NCBI GenBank assembly: GCA_031549115.1 | Contig: JAVBQJ010000032.1 | Coordinates: forward strand, 1-45,231 | Length of the DNA stretch: 45,231 bases | Source: JAVBQJ01 sp031549115 | Lineage (GTDB): Bacteria > Verrucomicrobiota > Lentisphaeria > Victivallales > Victivallaceae | Direction of reading: 5' to 3' | Shown: piece after piece, positions 24,506 to 32,861 of the stretch | Layout of the letters: each line of letters begins with the position of its first letter | Position numbering within the stretch: the first letter of the stretch is position 1 | The notes under the pieces: model-generated | What the model was told of the DNA's origin: nothing | Database searches by the model: none | Seen by the model: the letters and a program-made list of their open reading frames with translations, nothing else | Position numbers and translations under genes: made by a program

Positions 24506-24538
24506 GTTATATTTTCGAAAAAATGACACTCCGGCAAA
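24489..24538. repeat. inverted repeat covering the -35 of the YcxB operon promoter
   Basis: TTTGCCGGAGTTGTCA (24489-24504) is the reverse complement of TGACACTCCGGCAAA (24524-24538) apart from one extra T. The 19-base loop is AT-rich. It begins 14 bases after the stop of the GHL6 gene in the minus direction, so it may act as that operon's terminator hairpin, an operator, or both. Confidence 0.6.
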
Positions 24539-24551
24539 CAAGAGAGAGCTG

Positions 24552-26567
24552 TCAACAGCTTTCTATGGCCAGCATCGCGAATTCGCCGAGGCGCGGCAAG
24601 GTCAGCTTCAGCGTATTCCGGTCGCGTTCGACCGGCAGTTCCCGGTTCGTGGGGAGCTCATAGATTCGGAGCTGTTCCGGCAGACCGTCGAGATGGAGCG
24701 TCAGCGCAACATCCGGCACCGGAAGCGCCGGCAGCTCCGCCGGGAAATTCAACAGACTGACCACATGGCGCGCGGCTTCCGGCTGCTCGAATACCGTGAC
24801 CTCCACCCAGGGCGGCGCGTTGGTTTGGACGATCGGCGTTCCGATCAACGGGGCGATGACATCGGCCCAGTCGTTGAGCGTGGCCTCGTAGGACTCCACT
24901 GCCGGATTGGCGCTGCAGTAGATGACCTCGCCCGCGCCGTAGCGGTGGCGGATGACCGCCGGATGACGGGTCGGCAGCAGCGGCGGATTGCTGATGGCGG
25001 AGCCGAAACGGTTCTGCTCCGCCGCGTCCGAAACCGGCAACGTCCAGCAGGCGAGGACTTCGGTTGCCGCCGCCGCGGCGACCTCCAGATAGCCGCCCGA
25101 GCACATGGTCCGGCCGCGGTAGCACAACGAGCCGCCGCCATCGCCGCGGCAGTGGACGCCGAAGACATCGGCAAGGCGGAATTCGCCGCCTTCCGCCGAA
25201 AGCGAACTGCGGAAGGTGGCAAAGAGTTTGCCACCCGCCGCCACGAATTGCCGGATCGTTTCGCATTCACCCTCCGTCAGGTCGACGGCGTCGTCGAGAA
25301 TCAGCAGTTGCGACGAAAGCAACGGCTGCCCGGCGGTGACGTAGGTATAGAGCCAGTGGCGGCGCAGCATCATCTGCGCCCAGTTCAACCGGGTGCGTCC
25401 CTGCAGGAACGGATCCTGAAACGAAGCCACCGCTCCGCACTGCCGCTGCGCCGGCAGCTGGGACGCACAACTGTAATAGATCGCCACATCCGCGACCGGG
25501 CGCGAATCCGGCCGCACACTGGCGGCATAGGCGCGGTAACAGGCGAAGATCTCCTTCGCGTTCCGGTAAAACCCCTCATCCATCGTGCCGTCCGGGTCGA
25601 TGGCGTCGATCAGCGTGAACGCGGCCTGGTTGGCCAGCGCCGCATAAGCGCGGAGCCGGAGATTGTCCATGGAGCGGCCGGTGGTATGGCAGGCGAGATT
25701 TTCACAGCGCGGCACCATGAATTCGATGGGGCGGTGATTGGACAGCGAATGAAACAATTTGCAGACGAGCGATTGCTCCAGATAACCGTTGTAGAAGTCA
25801 CCGGCGAGAAAATCCGAGCTGCGGAGGAAGTCGGCATCGACCGCGCCCTCCCAGCCCAGCAGCAAACCGGCGCTCTGAATGGTCACCGAGCGCTCCGGAT
25901 GGGTGCTTTTGACCGCGGCGGCGATGGCTTGAATCCACTCCGACTGCCAATGACGGCGCAGCCTCTGAAACTCCCGCCACGCCGGATCGTTCCAGTCGGC
26001 TTCGCGCGGGAGCTCCGGATAGCCGGATTCCCGCCGGAAGCGCTCCCGGCAGCTCGGACAATAGCAGACGCTCAGGAACCACCCCGCCATGTCGATCCAG
26101 AAGCCCTCGGCTTGATAAAGGCGGTTCAGCTCCTCCACCATGGCAACGAAGAACGCGCCGTAGCCGGAATTGCCGCAGCACAGACCGAAGCGGTCGCGGT
26201 TATGGGCGAGGCTGTCGCTGCCGTCGGCGTAGCGGATGCGCCACTCCGGGTGATGTTCGTAGGCGGCGCGGTTCCAGCCGTTGCTGTAGATGACTGTTTT
26301 CAGCCCCCGGGCGCGGCAGGCGGCGACGGTTTCGCCCAGCCAGTCGCGGCCGTTGAGGTTTCCGTGCCGGTAGCCGACCGCGGTCGGCCAGAAGCACAAT
26401 CCGAGACAGTTCGACGCGTAAATTTCCGCGACTTCGACGCCGGACAATGCCATCATTTGCGCATAACGCTCCGGCGAATAGTGCGCCAGAAAGCGTTCAT
26501 CCCAATCCGGAATGTGCATGTCCACCAACAACCTGGTGAGATGCCGGGTGTACCAGATCGTATTCAT
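24552..26567 (-). CDS. GHL6-type (alpha-amylase/fucosidase-like) putative glycoside hydrolase, module C
   Basis: 671 residues, no signal peptide. The N-terminal TIM barrel fits the hypothetical glycosyl hydrolase 6 family: 'DMHIPDWDERFLAHYSPERY', 'VEVAEIYASNCLGLCFWPTA', 'GNLNGRDWLGETVAACRARG', 'GFWIDMAGWFLSVCYCPSC' (a Cys cluster). The middle and C-terminal parts resemble the trimerisation and beta domains of beta-galactosidase-like enzymes: 'SSQLLILDDAVDLTEGECET', 'QFVAAGGKLFATFRSSLS', 'RHRYGAGEVIYCSANPAVES'. The natural substrate is unknown. Last gene of the module C operon; its start overlaps the previous stop by 4 bases. Confidence 0.75.
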   Translation of the reverse strand: MNTIWYTRHLTRLLVDMHIPDWDERFLAHYSPERYAQMMALSGVEVAEIYASNCLGLCFWPTAVGYRHGNLNGRDWLGETVAACRARGLKTVIYSNGWNRAAYEHHPEWRIRYADGSDSLAHNRDRFGLCCGNSGYGAFFVAMVEELNRLYQAEGFWIDMAGWFLSVCYCPSCRERFRRESGYPELPREADWNDPAWREFQRLRRHWQSEWIQAIAAAVKSTHPERSVTIQSAGLLLGWEGAVDADFLRSSDFLAGDFYNGYLEQSLVCKLFHSLSNHRPIEFMVPRCENLACHTTGRSMDNLRLRAYAALANQAAFTLIDAIDPDGTMDEGFYRNAKEIFACYRAYAASVRPDSRPVADVAIYYSCASQLPAQRQCGAVASFQDPFLQGRTRLNWAQMMLRRHWLYTYVTAGQPLLSSQLLILDDAVDLTEGECETIRQFVAAGGKLFATFRSSLSAEGGEFRLADVFGVHCRGDGGGSLCYRGRTMCSGGYLEVAAAAATEVLACWTLPVSDAAEQNRFGSAISNPPLLPTRHPAVIRHRYGAGEVIYCSANPAVESYEATLNDWADVIAPLIGTPIVQTNAPPWVEVTVFEQPEAARHVVSLLNFPAELPALPVPDVALTLHLDGLPEQLRIYELPTNRELPVERDRNTLKLTLPRLGEFAMLAIESC

Positions 26568-27358
26568 ATTTCCTCATTTCCATGTCGTTCCAGCCATTGG
26601 CGCAGATACTCCGGCGCCTCCAATCCGAGGTCCGCGACGGTATTGGAACACACCATCACGCCATGCAGCAGCCCTCGATGCAGATAGTCCCGGTACAATT
26701 CCAGCTGGGACGCGATTTCCGCGGCGGTCATGGGGCAGGCGTCGCCGAAGTTGTAAATGTAACATCCGGCCAGCCGGCGTTGAGCCGGGGTGCGGTCGAT
26801 GAGCTTCCGCAGGGTCGTTTCCGCCCCGGCCAGCGCGTTGCTGTCCCAGAACCAGCAGCTGACCGCGTCGCACTCCGCCAAATAGTCGTCGTACCCCATA
26901 TCCAGCATCCGGCTGTAAATTACCAGCCACAACTCCAGCGGACGCGGCGCCCGGTGCAGCCGGTTCCGGACCTCCCGCAGCCGCTCGAGCGTCAGCCGGG
27001 TCCGGTTCTGCTCGGGGACGAAGAAGTCGTCGAGCATGCCGCCGATGACATTGGGGAAGCGTTCCGCCTGGCGCAATACCTCGTCGAGGTCGTCGCTGCC
27101 GCCGTCGTTGCACGTGGAGCTGCAATCGCCGACGATCGACCACAGCAGCCGCCGGCAACCGGCCAGTTTGGCGCTTTCGGTGTCAAAGGGAGCGCGCGGA
27201 CTGCCGCCGAATACCACCCGGCAACAATTGGGAATCCCGAGATGGGCGGCGCCCGCGGCCGCATCCATCCGGTTGTCCCCCGGCAGCCGGTAGCTCGGCA
27301 CTCGATGGTGGCACCCCGGATCGTGCCCCCACAACCAGAAACAATCGCGTAACTTCAT
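26564..27358 (-). CDS. unknown cytoplasmic TIM-barrel-like protein, module C
   Basis: 264 residues, no signal peptide. The strand/helix alternation and motifs 'PNVIGGMLDDFFVPEQNRTR', 'LELWLVIYSRMLDMGYDDYL', 'CDAVSCWFWDSNAL', 'LAGCYIYNFGDACPMT' suggest a TIM barrel with acidic residues at strand ends (Asp-Asp in GGMLDDF), as in glycosidase-like proteins of unknown activity in this phylum. Start ATG 27358 is 6 bp after the prepilin-like gene's stop; the end overlaps the GHL6 start by 4 bases. I do not recognise a named family. Confidence 0.65.
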   Translation of the reverse strand: MKLRDCFWLWGHDPGCHHRVPSYRLPGDNRMDAAAGAAHLGIPNCCRVVFGGSPRAPFDTESAKLAGCRRLLWSIVGDCSSTCNDGGSDDLDEVLRQAERFPNVIGGMLDDFFVPEQNRTRLTLERLREVRNRLHRAPRPLELWLVIYSRMLDMGYDDYLAECDAVSCWFWDSNALAGAETTLRKLIDRTPAQRRLAGCYIYNFGDACPMTAAEIASQLELYRDYLHRGLLHGVMVCSNTVADLGLEAPEYLRQWLERHGNEEI

Positions 27359-27364
27359 CGCAGT

Positions 27365-28063
27365 TCAATCCTCATCGGCAACGTCCAGGCTGGACAGGGT
27401 AATGCTGTTATGGCTGACGGATTCGGCGTGGCCGTCAAGGAAGGCTACATTCAAACGATTCGAGTGCAGCGCCTCGGGCATGGCGGCCTTGACAATCGCC
27501 GAGGTGTTGAAGCTGTAGCCCCACAAGCCGGAAATGTAAGGTCTTCCGGTCAGCGTGGAATTGGCCCCCGGTTTGCCGTCGCCGAGCTGGATTTTATCCG
27601 AGGGGTTTTTGATCGCGGTGATTTTTCGGTACACGTGAATTTCCCACGGCGTATTGATGTCGGTGCCGCAGCGGCCGTTGTACGCATAGGTATTGAGCGA
27701 ACCGGCGAACCACATGTCGTCGACGTCGGAACCCGTTTGCGCCCGGCATTGGAATACCGGCGAATTGGCTTTTACCAGATTCAGCGCCGGCGGTATGCCG
27801 CAATCGGTCCCCAGATACGGCGCCAATAGCGGCCACCACAGATAGCCGGGAGGAGTCAACACGCCGGGGACGAGGTTGTCGTTGTAATCGCCGCAATAAA
27901 AGACCGACGCCAGGCCGAGTTGTTTGAGATTGCTGATGCAGTGGGCGCTCTGCGCCGCCGCACGGGCTTTGGACAATGCCGGCAGCAGCATGCTGGCGAG
28001 GATGGCGATGATCGCGATGACGACCAGAAGTTCTATGAGTGTGAAGGACAGTGCTTTTTTCAT
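27365..28063 (-). CDS. prepilin-like protein (pseudopilin), module C
   Basis: 232 residues from ATG 28063, chosen over 28123 because GGAGA lies 7 bases upstream and the leader becomes the short MKKALS. It has the same signature as the others, 'FTLIELLVVIAIIAILASML' with Glu+5; Ser replaces Gly before the cleavage site. A C-terminal H-X9-DG motif is present ('ALHSNRLNVAFLDGHAES'). It lies 69 bp after the secreted module C protein and 6 bp before the 264-residue protein, so it is the second gene of a four-gene operon. Confidence 0.87.
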   Translation of the reverse strand: MKKALSFTLIELLVVIAIIAILASMLLPALSKARAAAQSAHCISNLKQLGLASVFYCGDYNDNLVPGVLTPPGYLWWPLLAPYLGTDCGIPPALNLVKANSPVFQCRAQTGSDVDDMWFAGSLNTYAYNGRCGTDINTPWEIHVYRKITAIKNPSDKIQLGDGKPGANSTLTGRPYISGLWGYSFNTSAIVKAAMPEALHSNRLNVAFLDGHAESVSHNSITLSSLDVADED

Positions 28064-28132
28064 GATGATCTCCAAAGTTGTTAATGAGTTGGCATTGCTT
28101 CTCATGAATCGGTTCAATGGCATTCGTCGGGG

Positions 28133-29809
28133 TTATTTCATCGTGCTTTCCTCCAGTTGATAGACTTGAATATTTCGGAAGGCCGCTTCTCCTCCGGTCT
28201 GGCGCGACACATGCAATTGCAGTCCGAGAAATCCGACCTCCTCCGGCGCGGTGACGATGGCCATGCAGCTGCGCCAGCCGTCGCCGGGAGGCGGCGTGAG
28301 CTTGCACCCGCGTTTGCCCCAGTTCCATTTGCCGTCGGGCATCATCCAATGTGCATTCAGCTCCGCCAGGACGGCTCCGGCGGTGAAAATCTCTCCGACC
28401 ACCAGATAACGTCGGCCGGGTGTGACGGGAATCGGCTGGTACAGAGTCCCGGAACCGGTGACCTGTCGCGCGGCGGCGGTCATCCGGTTTCCGTCCGGGA
28501 CCAGTACGAATGAACCGCCGGGGGTGTTTTCGTCCATCCATGCGATCCACTCCGGGATGACGGCTCCGGCGGCGGGCCGGGCGAAGTCGCCGTTGGCGGC
28601 CAGATTGGCGCTTCCCCGCGCCCGGACCCGGTCGAATTCGACCTCGGCTTCGGAGCGTTTGGCATTGCGCATGGCTTCGGCGATGCCGGGGAAGGCGCGG
28701 AACCACAACGCGTCGCCGGAAGCGGTCATCAAGGGTTTTTGCCAATCCTCCACCGCAATATCCCACCAGCGGGCGCGTTCACTCCAGGTCCACACGTAAC
28801 CGTCGGAAACCGCCAGCGCGGCCCGCAGATTGTCCTCCAGTTGGCGCAGCCGCTCTTTGCCGCCGTCGGCGAGATACCAGGTGTTGTCCGGCGGCTGCAG
28901 GAAGTAGGCGTCCAGGTACAGCGCCGGGGCGAAACGGGTCTGGCTTCGCGCCTTCCGGAGGTTTTCCGGTTCGGTCAGGTGCTCGATGCCCTGCTGGGCT
29001 TCGAAACGGACCCGGTAATAATCTTCCGGTGTCGCGGCCCGATAACCGTCCTCTTCGTTGCCTTCGTAAATCGTCGCTTCCGGCGGCAGCGCTTCGTAAA
29101 TGCCGTTGATGAAGGCGGCCTTCAGACCGTATTCCGCCTGCTCCAGCGCGGCGGAGCCGTCGCGCCACTCATTGGCCGATTGCCAGAAAAAGGCCAGAAG
29201 GGTGATGTCCGGATAGGCCTCCGCGACGGCTTGCATCCATTCGCGGCCGCGTTGGCGCGCCTTTTGATAGCATTCGGCGAAGCTTCTGCCGTCGGCGGGG
29301 TCGAAGCGGAATTGCCGCCGCTGCGGATCGTAATGCTCGGTGTCGATTTCGATGCCCTTCTGCCCGGCGGCGCGGACTGCCCGGGCGGCGACGGCGAAGT
29401 TGCCGCAGATGGTCGCCCATGCCGCGTCGTCGAACCAGTCGGTTTTGCGGTAAAAGGCCAACATGAGGAAGTTATCGGTGAACTGTCGAAATTCGGTCTT
29501 GCGCAGATCCGTCACCGCGTCCTGAAACCACGCGTCCTGCCAGGCGACTTCGGGGTTGGCCGCCGTCAGCCAGTTGCACTGGTAGGGAGCGTCGTTGTGT
29601 TCGACATCGACCCGGAAATAGAAGCCGATGCCGTCGTACGGCGAATCGGCCTCCATTCGGCGGATGTTTTCGCGCAGATAGGCCGGGGTGGGGGCATCCC
29701 AGCCGAATTCGATCAGCTTGGGCGCCGGCGGCGCCGCCCACGACTCCGCCAGGCCGGGCAGGGTGGACACGGCCGCCAGTATTATGGGGATAAAAAAATT
29801 CAGTCGCAT
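28133..29809 (-). CDS. secreted putative glycan-active protein with C-terminal beta module, module C
   Basis: 558 residues from ATG 29809, chosen for AAGGAGAG 8 bases upstream. The signal peptide is 'RLNFFIPIILAAVSTLPGLA'. Residues about 25-390 have TIM-barrel character: 'KLIEFGWDAPTPAYLRENIR', 'YDGIGFYFRVDVEHND', 'KGIEIDTEHYDPQRRQF' (acid pair), 'ITLLAFFWQSANEWRDG', 'FAPALYLDAYFLQPPDN', 'SDGYVWTWSERARWW'. Residues about 410-558 form a jelly-roll-like module opening 'NLAANGDFARP' and ending in a beta-sandwich pattern, common in carbohydrate-binding regions. First gene of the module C operon; the promoter region carries a palindrome. Confidence 0.72.
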   Translation of the reverse strand: MRLNFFIPIILAAVSTLPGLAESWAAPPAPKLIEFGWDAPTPAYLRENIRRMEADSPYDGIGFYFRVDVEHNDAPYQCNWLTAANPEVAWQDAWFQDAVTDLRKTEFRQFTDNFLMLAFYRKTDWFDDAAWATICGNFAVAARAVRAAGQKGIEIDTEHYDPQRRQFRFDPADGRSFAECYQKARQRGREWMQAVAEAYPDITLLAFFWQSANEWRDGSAALEQAEYGLKAAFINGIYEALPPEATIYEGNEEDGYRAATPEDYYRVRFEAQQGIEHLTEPENLRKARSQTRFAPALYLDAYFLQPPDNTWYLADGGKERLRQLEDNLRAALAVSDGYVWTWSERARWWDIAVEDWQKPLMTASGDALWFRAFPGIAEAMRNAKRSEAEVEFDRVRARGSANLAANGDFARPAAGAVIPEWIAWMDENTPGGSFVLVPDGNRMTAAARQVTGSGTLYQPIPVTPGRRYLVVGEIFTAGAVLAELNAHWMMPDGKWNWGKRGCKLTPPPGDGWRSCMAIVTAPEEVGFLGLQLHVSRQTGGEAAFRNIQVYQLEESTMK

Positions 29810-29835
29810 TGCAGTCTCTCCTTTCGATACCCAAT

Positions 29836-29854
29836 AGTATAGCGTAAAAATACG
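29836..29854 (-). promoter_or_regulatory. promoter and palindromic operator of the module C operon
   Basis: Minus-strand -10 TATACT (29841-29836), about 30 bases before ATG 29809, has no good -35. Directly behind it lies the palindrome CGTAAAAATACG (29843-29854), i.e. CGTA-N4-TACG, in the spacer where a repressor or activator could sit. Confidence 0.5.
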
Positions 29855-29900
29855 TTTACTACTACCGGAGAGCTGCAAAAAACTTCCTGTATTCTGCTTT

Positions 29901-30785
29901 TTATGACAGAATCAAGGAATTGTTGATGCGCCGGTAGGCGCGGGGAGCGAGGCCGGTCTGGCGGAGAAAGGAGGCGTTGAAGTGGCTGATGGTCTGATAA
30001 CCGCAGCGGAAGGCGATTTCGGTCACCGGCAGCGTACCCTCCTCCAGAAGCCGCATGGCTTTCCGGATGCGGCAGCGGTTCATATACTGAATCGGGGTGC
30101 CGCCGGTCTGCTGCTTGAACAGGTGGCTGAGATGGCTCGCGCTCATCGATACGTGTGCGGCGATGGCGGCGACGGTCAGCGGCTTGCGGAAATTGGCTTC
30201 GATGTATTTGACCGCGCGCTGGATGGCGCGCTGCCGGTCGCTGGCCTCCTCCAGGAATTGCAGCTGGAATTCACTGTCGGCGATGTAGGAACCGACGAAA
30301 TTGATCATTTCGCACAGCGACTCCACCTGCTGCCGGGTGAAGCGGCGGGTATTGTCGAAGGCGGTCCGCAATTTTTTCGGGTCGCATTCACGCAGATAGT
30401 CGTTGGCGTCCAGAAACGCTTCGAAATCGTCGGAAAATGGAGAATCGGCATCGAAGATCTGGCCGCTGCAGAGCGCGCCGACGTAAAGCTCCCGGATGAA
30501 CAACGGCACGATGATTTCCATCAGTCCGGCATGGCACGAATAAGTGTGCCATGACCGCTTGGCTTTGGCGGTTCGCATACCTTCGGTGTCGCACCGGCGG
30601 CAGCGGTCGCGGCCGGCAACGGTGCCGTGGATCAATACGCACAACGGGTTGCACAGGGCGCTGCGGCAGAACGAATAACTTTCGTGCTGGTCGCCGTTGA
30701 TGAAAACCGTATTGAAACCCAGCAGCTTATAAATGGCGGTATGGTATTGCGCCAACAGCTGCAAGGTGGTTGATTGGGAGTTCAT
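29901..30785 (-). CDS. AraC-family regulator with PocR sensor domain
   Basis: 294 residues. Residues 1-165 form a PocR domain, a PAS-like sensor with conserved cysteines: 'ALCNPLCVLIHG', 'DRCRRCDTEGMRTAKAKRS', 'YSCHAGLMEIIVPLFIRELY', 'VGALCSGQIFD'. Residues about 190-285 are the AraC double helix-turn-helix: 'LTVAAIAAHVSMSASHLSHL' and 'LPVTEIAFRCGYQTISHFNA', ending TGLAPRAYRRI. In other bacteria PocR binds small hydrocarbon-derived metabolites such as propanediol. It is last in the amino-sugar operon (6 bp after the acetyltransferase) and immediately upstream of module C, so either could be its target. Confidence 0.9.
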   Translation of the reverse strand: MNSQSTTLQLLAQYHTAIYKLLGFNTVFINGDQHESYSFCRSALCNPLCVLIHGTVAGRDRCRRCDTEGMRTAKAKRSWHTYSCHAGLMEIIVPLFIRELYVGALCSGQIFDADSPFSDDFEAFLDANDYLRECDPKKLRTAFDNTRRFTRQQVESLCEMINFVGSYIADSEFQLQFLEEASDRQRAIQRAVKYIEANFRKPLTVAAIAAHVSMSASHLSHLFKQQTGGTPIQYMNRCRIRKAMRLLEEGTLPVTEIAFRCGYQTISHFNASFLRQTGLAPRAYRRINNSLILS

Positions 30786-30791
30786 CGCCGT

Positions 30792-31709
30792 TCAGAACTT
30801 GTCCGCCAACGGAAAGTACAACGCCTCCGTCGCGATGATCCGGTTCCAGCCCGGATCGGAGAAGTCGAACAGCATCGCGTGTTCGCCGTGCATCCGGTCA
30901 TCGGAGGCAACTTCGATAGCCGCTCCGGCTTGGCGCAAGGCTCCCCAGATCCGGCTCGATTCCGGCATCGCGACGGTGAGGGCGCCATCGGCCTCGGCCG
31001 CATGCGATACCAGCCGTACGATTGCGGTATCGTCGGCTTCCGGTGTCCAAAAGGCCTCCGCGACGGCGCCCTCGATCACCAGGATATAACCGGTGTCATT
31101 GACGAAAAACTCGAACTCCGGTTCGGCGAAGAGCCGCGGCCAGGCATGAAACTCGGTCACGTCGCCGCGTCGGACCTTGCCGGGGAAGTCCTCGCCCGCC
31201 AAATAAAATTGCCGGATGGCTTCGCGTTCGCCCGCGTTCAATTCGGGCCCTTTCCGGAACGAAACCGGCGAACTTGCGGGCAGTTGCACCCGGCGCGGGG
31301 CGAAGTTGCGGTAATTGCGCCAGCCGGATTTCAGGTAGACCCGGTCGAGGCCGGTAAAGAGCGGCAGCGAAGCGAAGTGCTGTTCGCGTTGCGCCCACTC
31401 CGCCGCCATCCGGCACAACGTGTCGGCGATGCCGCGCCCGCGGTACTCCGGCGCCACTGCCACCGACGCGATCCCGGCCTGATCGTAAAAATTACCGTCG
31501 CCGCCGGAAACGGTGAAAAACAGCAATCCGACGTGCCCGGCGATTTCGCCGTTGTCTTCGGCGACCAGCGACATTTCATCGAATGGAAAGCTCGCCTCCT
31601 GCAGCGCCAGTTGTTCCCAGTACGCCGGAAAACAGCGCCCCAGCAACGCCAGCACCCGGTGCTGTTCGGCGGCGGGCAGGAGCCGGTAGGTCAGGGTGTC
31701 AGGATTCAT
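30792..31709 (-). CDS. GNAT-family N-acetyltransferase
   Basis: 305 residues from ATG 31709, chosen over 31724 because GGGGAT sits at better spacing and the overlap with nagA is smaller (11 bases); the longer start cannot be excluded. The N-terminal half is a GNAT fold with the acetyl-CoA loop 'SVAVAPEYRGRGIADTL', followed by 'PLFTGLDRVYLKSGWRNYRN'. The C-terminal half is a second, degenerate GNAT/Eis-like lobe ('GYILVIEGAVAEAFW'). The acceptor is unknown; position after nagA suggests an amino sugar or its derivative, but this is inference. Confidence 0.82.
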   Translation of the reverse strand: MNPDTLTYRLLPAAEQHRVLALLGRCFPAYWEQLALQEASFPFDEMSLVAEDNGEIAGHVGLLFFTVSGGDGNFYDQAGIASVAVAPEYRGRGIADTLCRMAAEWAQREQHFASLPLFTGLDRVYLKSGWRNYRNFAPRRVQLPASSPVSFRKGPELNAGEREAIRQFYLAGEDFPGKVRRGDVTEFHAWPRLFAEPEFEFFVNDTGYILVIEGAVAEAFWTPEADDTAIVRLVSHAAEADGALTVAMPESSRIWGALRQAGAAIEVASDDRMHGEHAMLFDFSDPGWNRIIATEALYFPLADKF

Positions 31710-32853
31710 AGACCATATCCCCATCGATCCAGGTTTGCCGGACCCGGCAGCCGTCGTTCGCCAACACGGCGATGTCGGCGGCCAGACCGCGCCGCAACGC
31801 TCCGGTTTTTTCCGCCAGGCCCATCGACCGCGCCGGATTGGCCGCGGTCAGCCACGAAGCCTCGACCGGGGTGAAGCCGAAACGGCTGGTCAGATTGAAA
31901 AACACCCGGTTCATGGTCAGGCAGGAGCCGACGATCATATCCGGCTGATCCGCCAGACGGCCGACGTCACCGGCTTTCAATACGAACGCGCGCCCGTCCG
32001 CCATCTGGTAGACGGCGTCGGGAAGGCCCGCGCCCTGCATCGCGTCGGTGATGGCGATGAGACGGCGGGCTCCGGCGGCCCGGTGCGCCAATTCAATCAA
32101 CGGCGGGGCGACATGAATGCCGTCGGTGATGAGCTCAACCTGGAGCCGGTCGTCGATCAATACCAGATCGGCCAGCGCGGGGACGGACACCCCGTAATGG
32201 GTGTTGCGGCCGTCGAAGGTGTCGAACAGGTGACAGACCTGGGTCAACCCGGCGTCAACCGCCTGTTCCAACTGCTTTCCGGTACAGCCTGTGTGCCCGG
32301 CCGAAAGCGTCACCCCGGCCTCCGCCAGCATCCGGATGACCTCCGGGGCGCCCGGAAGCTCCGGCGAAATCGTCATCAGTCGCAGCGTCCCGGCGGCGGC
32401 GTCCAGCAATTGCTTCGCTTCGCCGGTGTCGGGGCGGCGCAACAGAGCGGCATTCATGCCGCCCTTGTGCTCGAGTTCGATATAGGGGCCCTCCAGGTGG
32501 CTCCCGAGAATGCGGGCGGATCCGGAGGGCCGGTTCCGGGTCAGAGTCGCGATTGCGGCCGCAAAGCGGCACATCTTGTCGAAATCGTCGGCGGCCAGCG
32601 TCGGGCAGATGCCGGTGACGCCGGTGGAGGGCGCGAATCCGGCCATGCCGGCGGCGCCTTCGGCCGAATCGGCGGGAAATTCCGCCAGCCCGTGCACATG
32701 CACGTCGATGAAGCCGGGCAGCACCCAATCGGCACCGGGGCGGCACGCCCCGGTTTCATCGATTGCACTGACAATGCCGTCGGCAAAGCGGAGGACGCCG
32801 AAAAACGCTTTTTCCGGCGTCACGATATTTCCGGTCAACTGCCGCGCGGCCAT
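31699..32853 (-). CDS. nagA: N-acetylglucosamine-6-phosphate deacetylase
   Basis: 384 residues, full length for the amidohydrolase family. It removes acetate from GlcNAc-6-P, giving GlcN-6-P for glycolysis or wall synthesis. Motifs: 'VLPGFIDVHVHGLAEFP' (His52, His54), 'SHLEGPYIELEHKGG' (metal Glu), 'VTLSAGHTGCT' (His), 'QVCHLFDTFDGRNTHYG' (second His, here FDT rather than the usual FNA), 'ELITDGIHVAPPL' and 'AITDAMQGAG' (catalytic Asp). Start ATG 32853 has GAGG/AGGTGA upstream, 8 bp after the DUF805 gene. No nagB is in the window. Confidence 0.92.
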   Translation of the reverse strand: MAARQLTGNIVTPEKAFFGVLRFADGIVSAIDETGACRPGADWVLPGFIDVHVHGLAEFPADSAEGAAGMAGFAPSTGVTGICPTLAADDFDKMCRFAAAIATLTRNRPSGSARILGSHLEGPYIELEHKGGMNAALLRRPDTGEAKQLLDAAAGTLRLMTISPELPGAPEVIRMLAEAGVTLSAGHTGCTGKQLEQAVDAGLTQVCHLFDTFDGRNTHYGVSVPALADLVLIDDRLQVELITDGIHVAPPLIELAHRAAGARRLIAITDAMQGAGLPDAVYQMADGRAFVLKAGDVGRLADQPDMIVGSCLTMNRVFFNLTSRFGFTPVEASWLTAANPARSMGLAEKTGALRRGLAADIAVLANDGCRVRQTWIDGDMVYES

Positions 32854-32861
32854 ATTTCACC

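Noticed and set aside
23922..26687. 921-codon open frame on the plus strand opposite the GHL6 gene
   Set aside because: Shadow of the real minus-strand genes; low-complexity, Arg/Gly/His/Gln-rich, crossing the intergenic promoter without any start signal.
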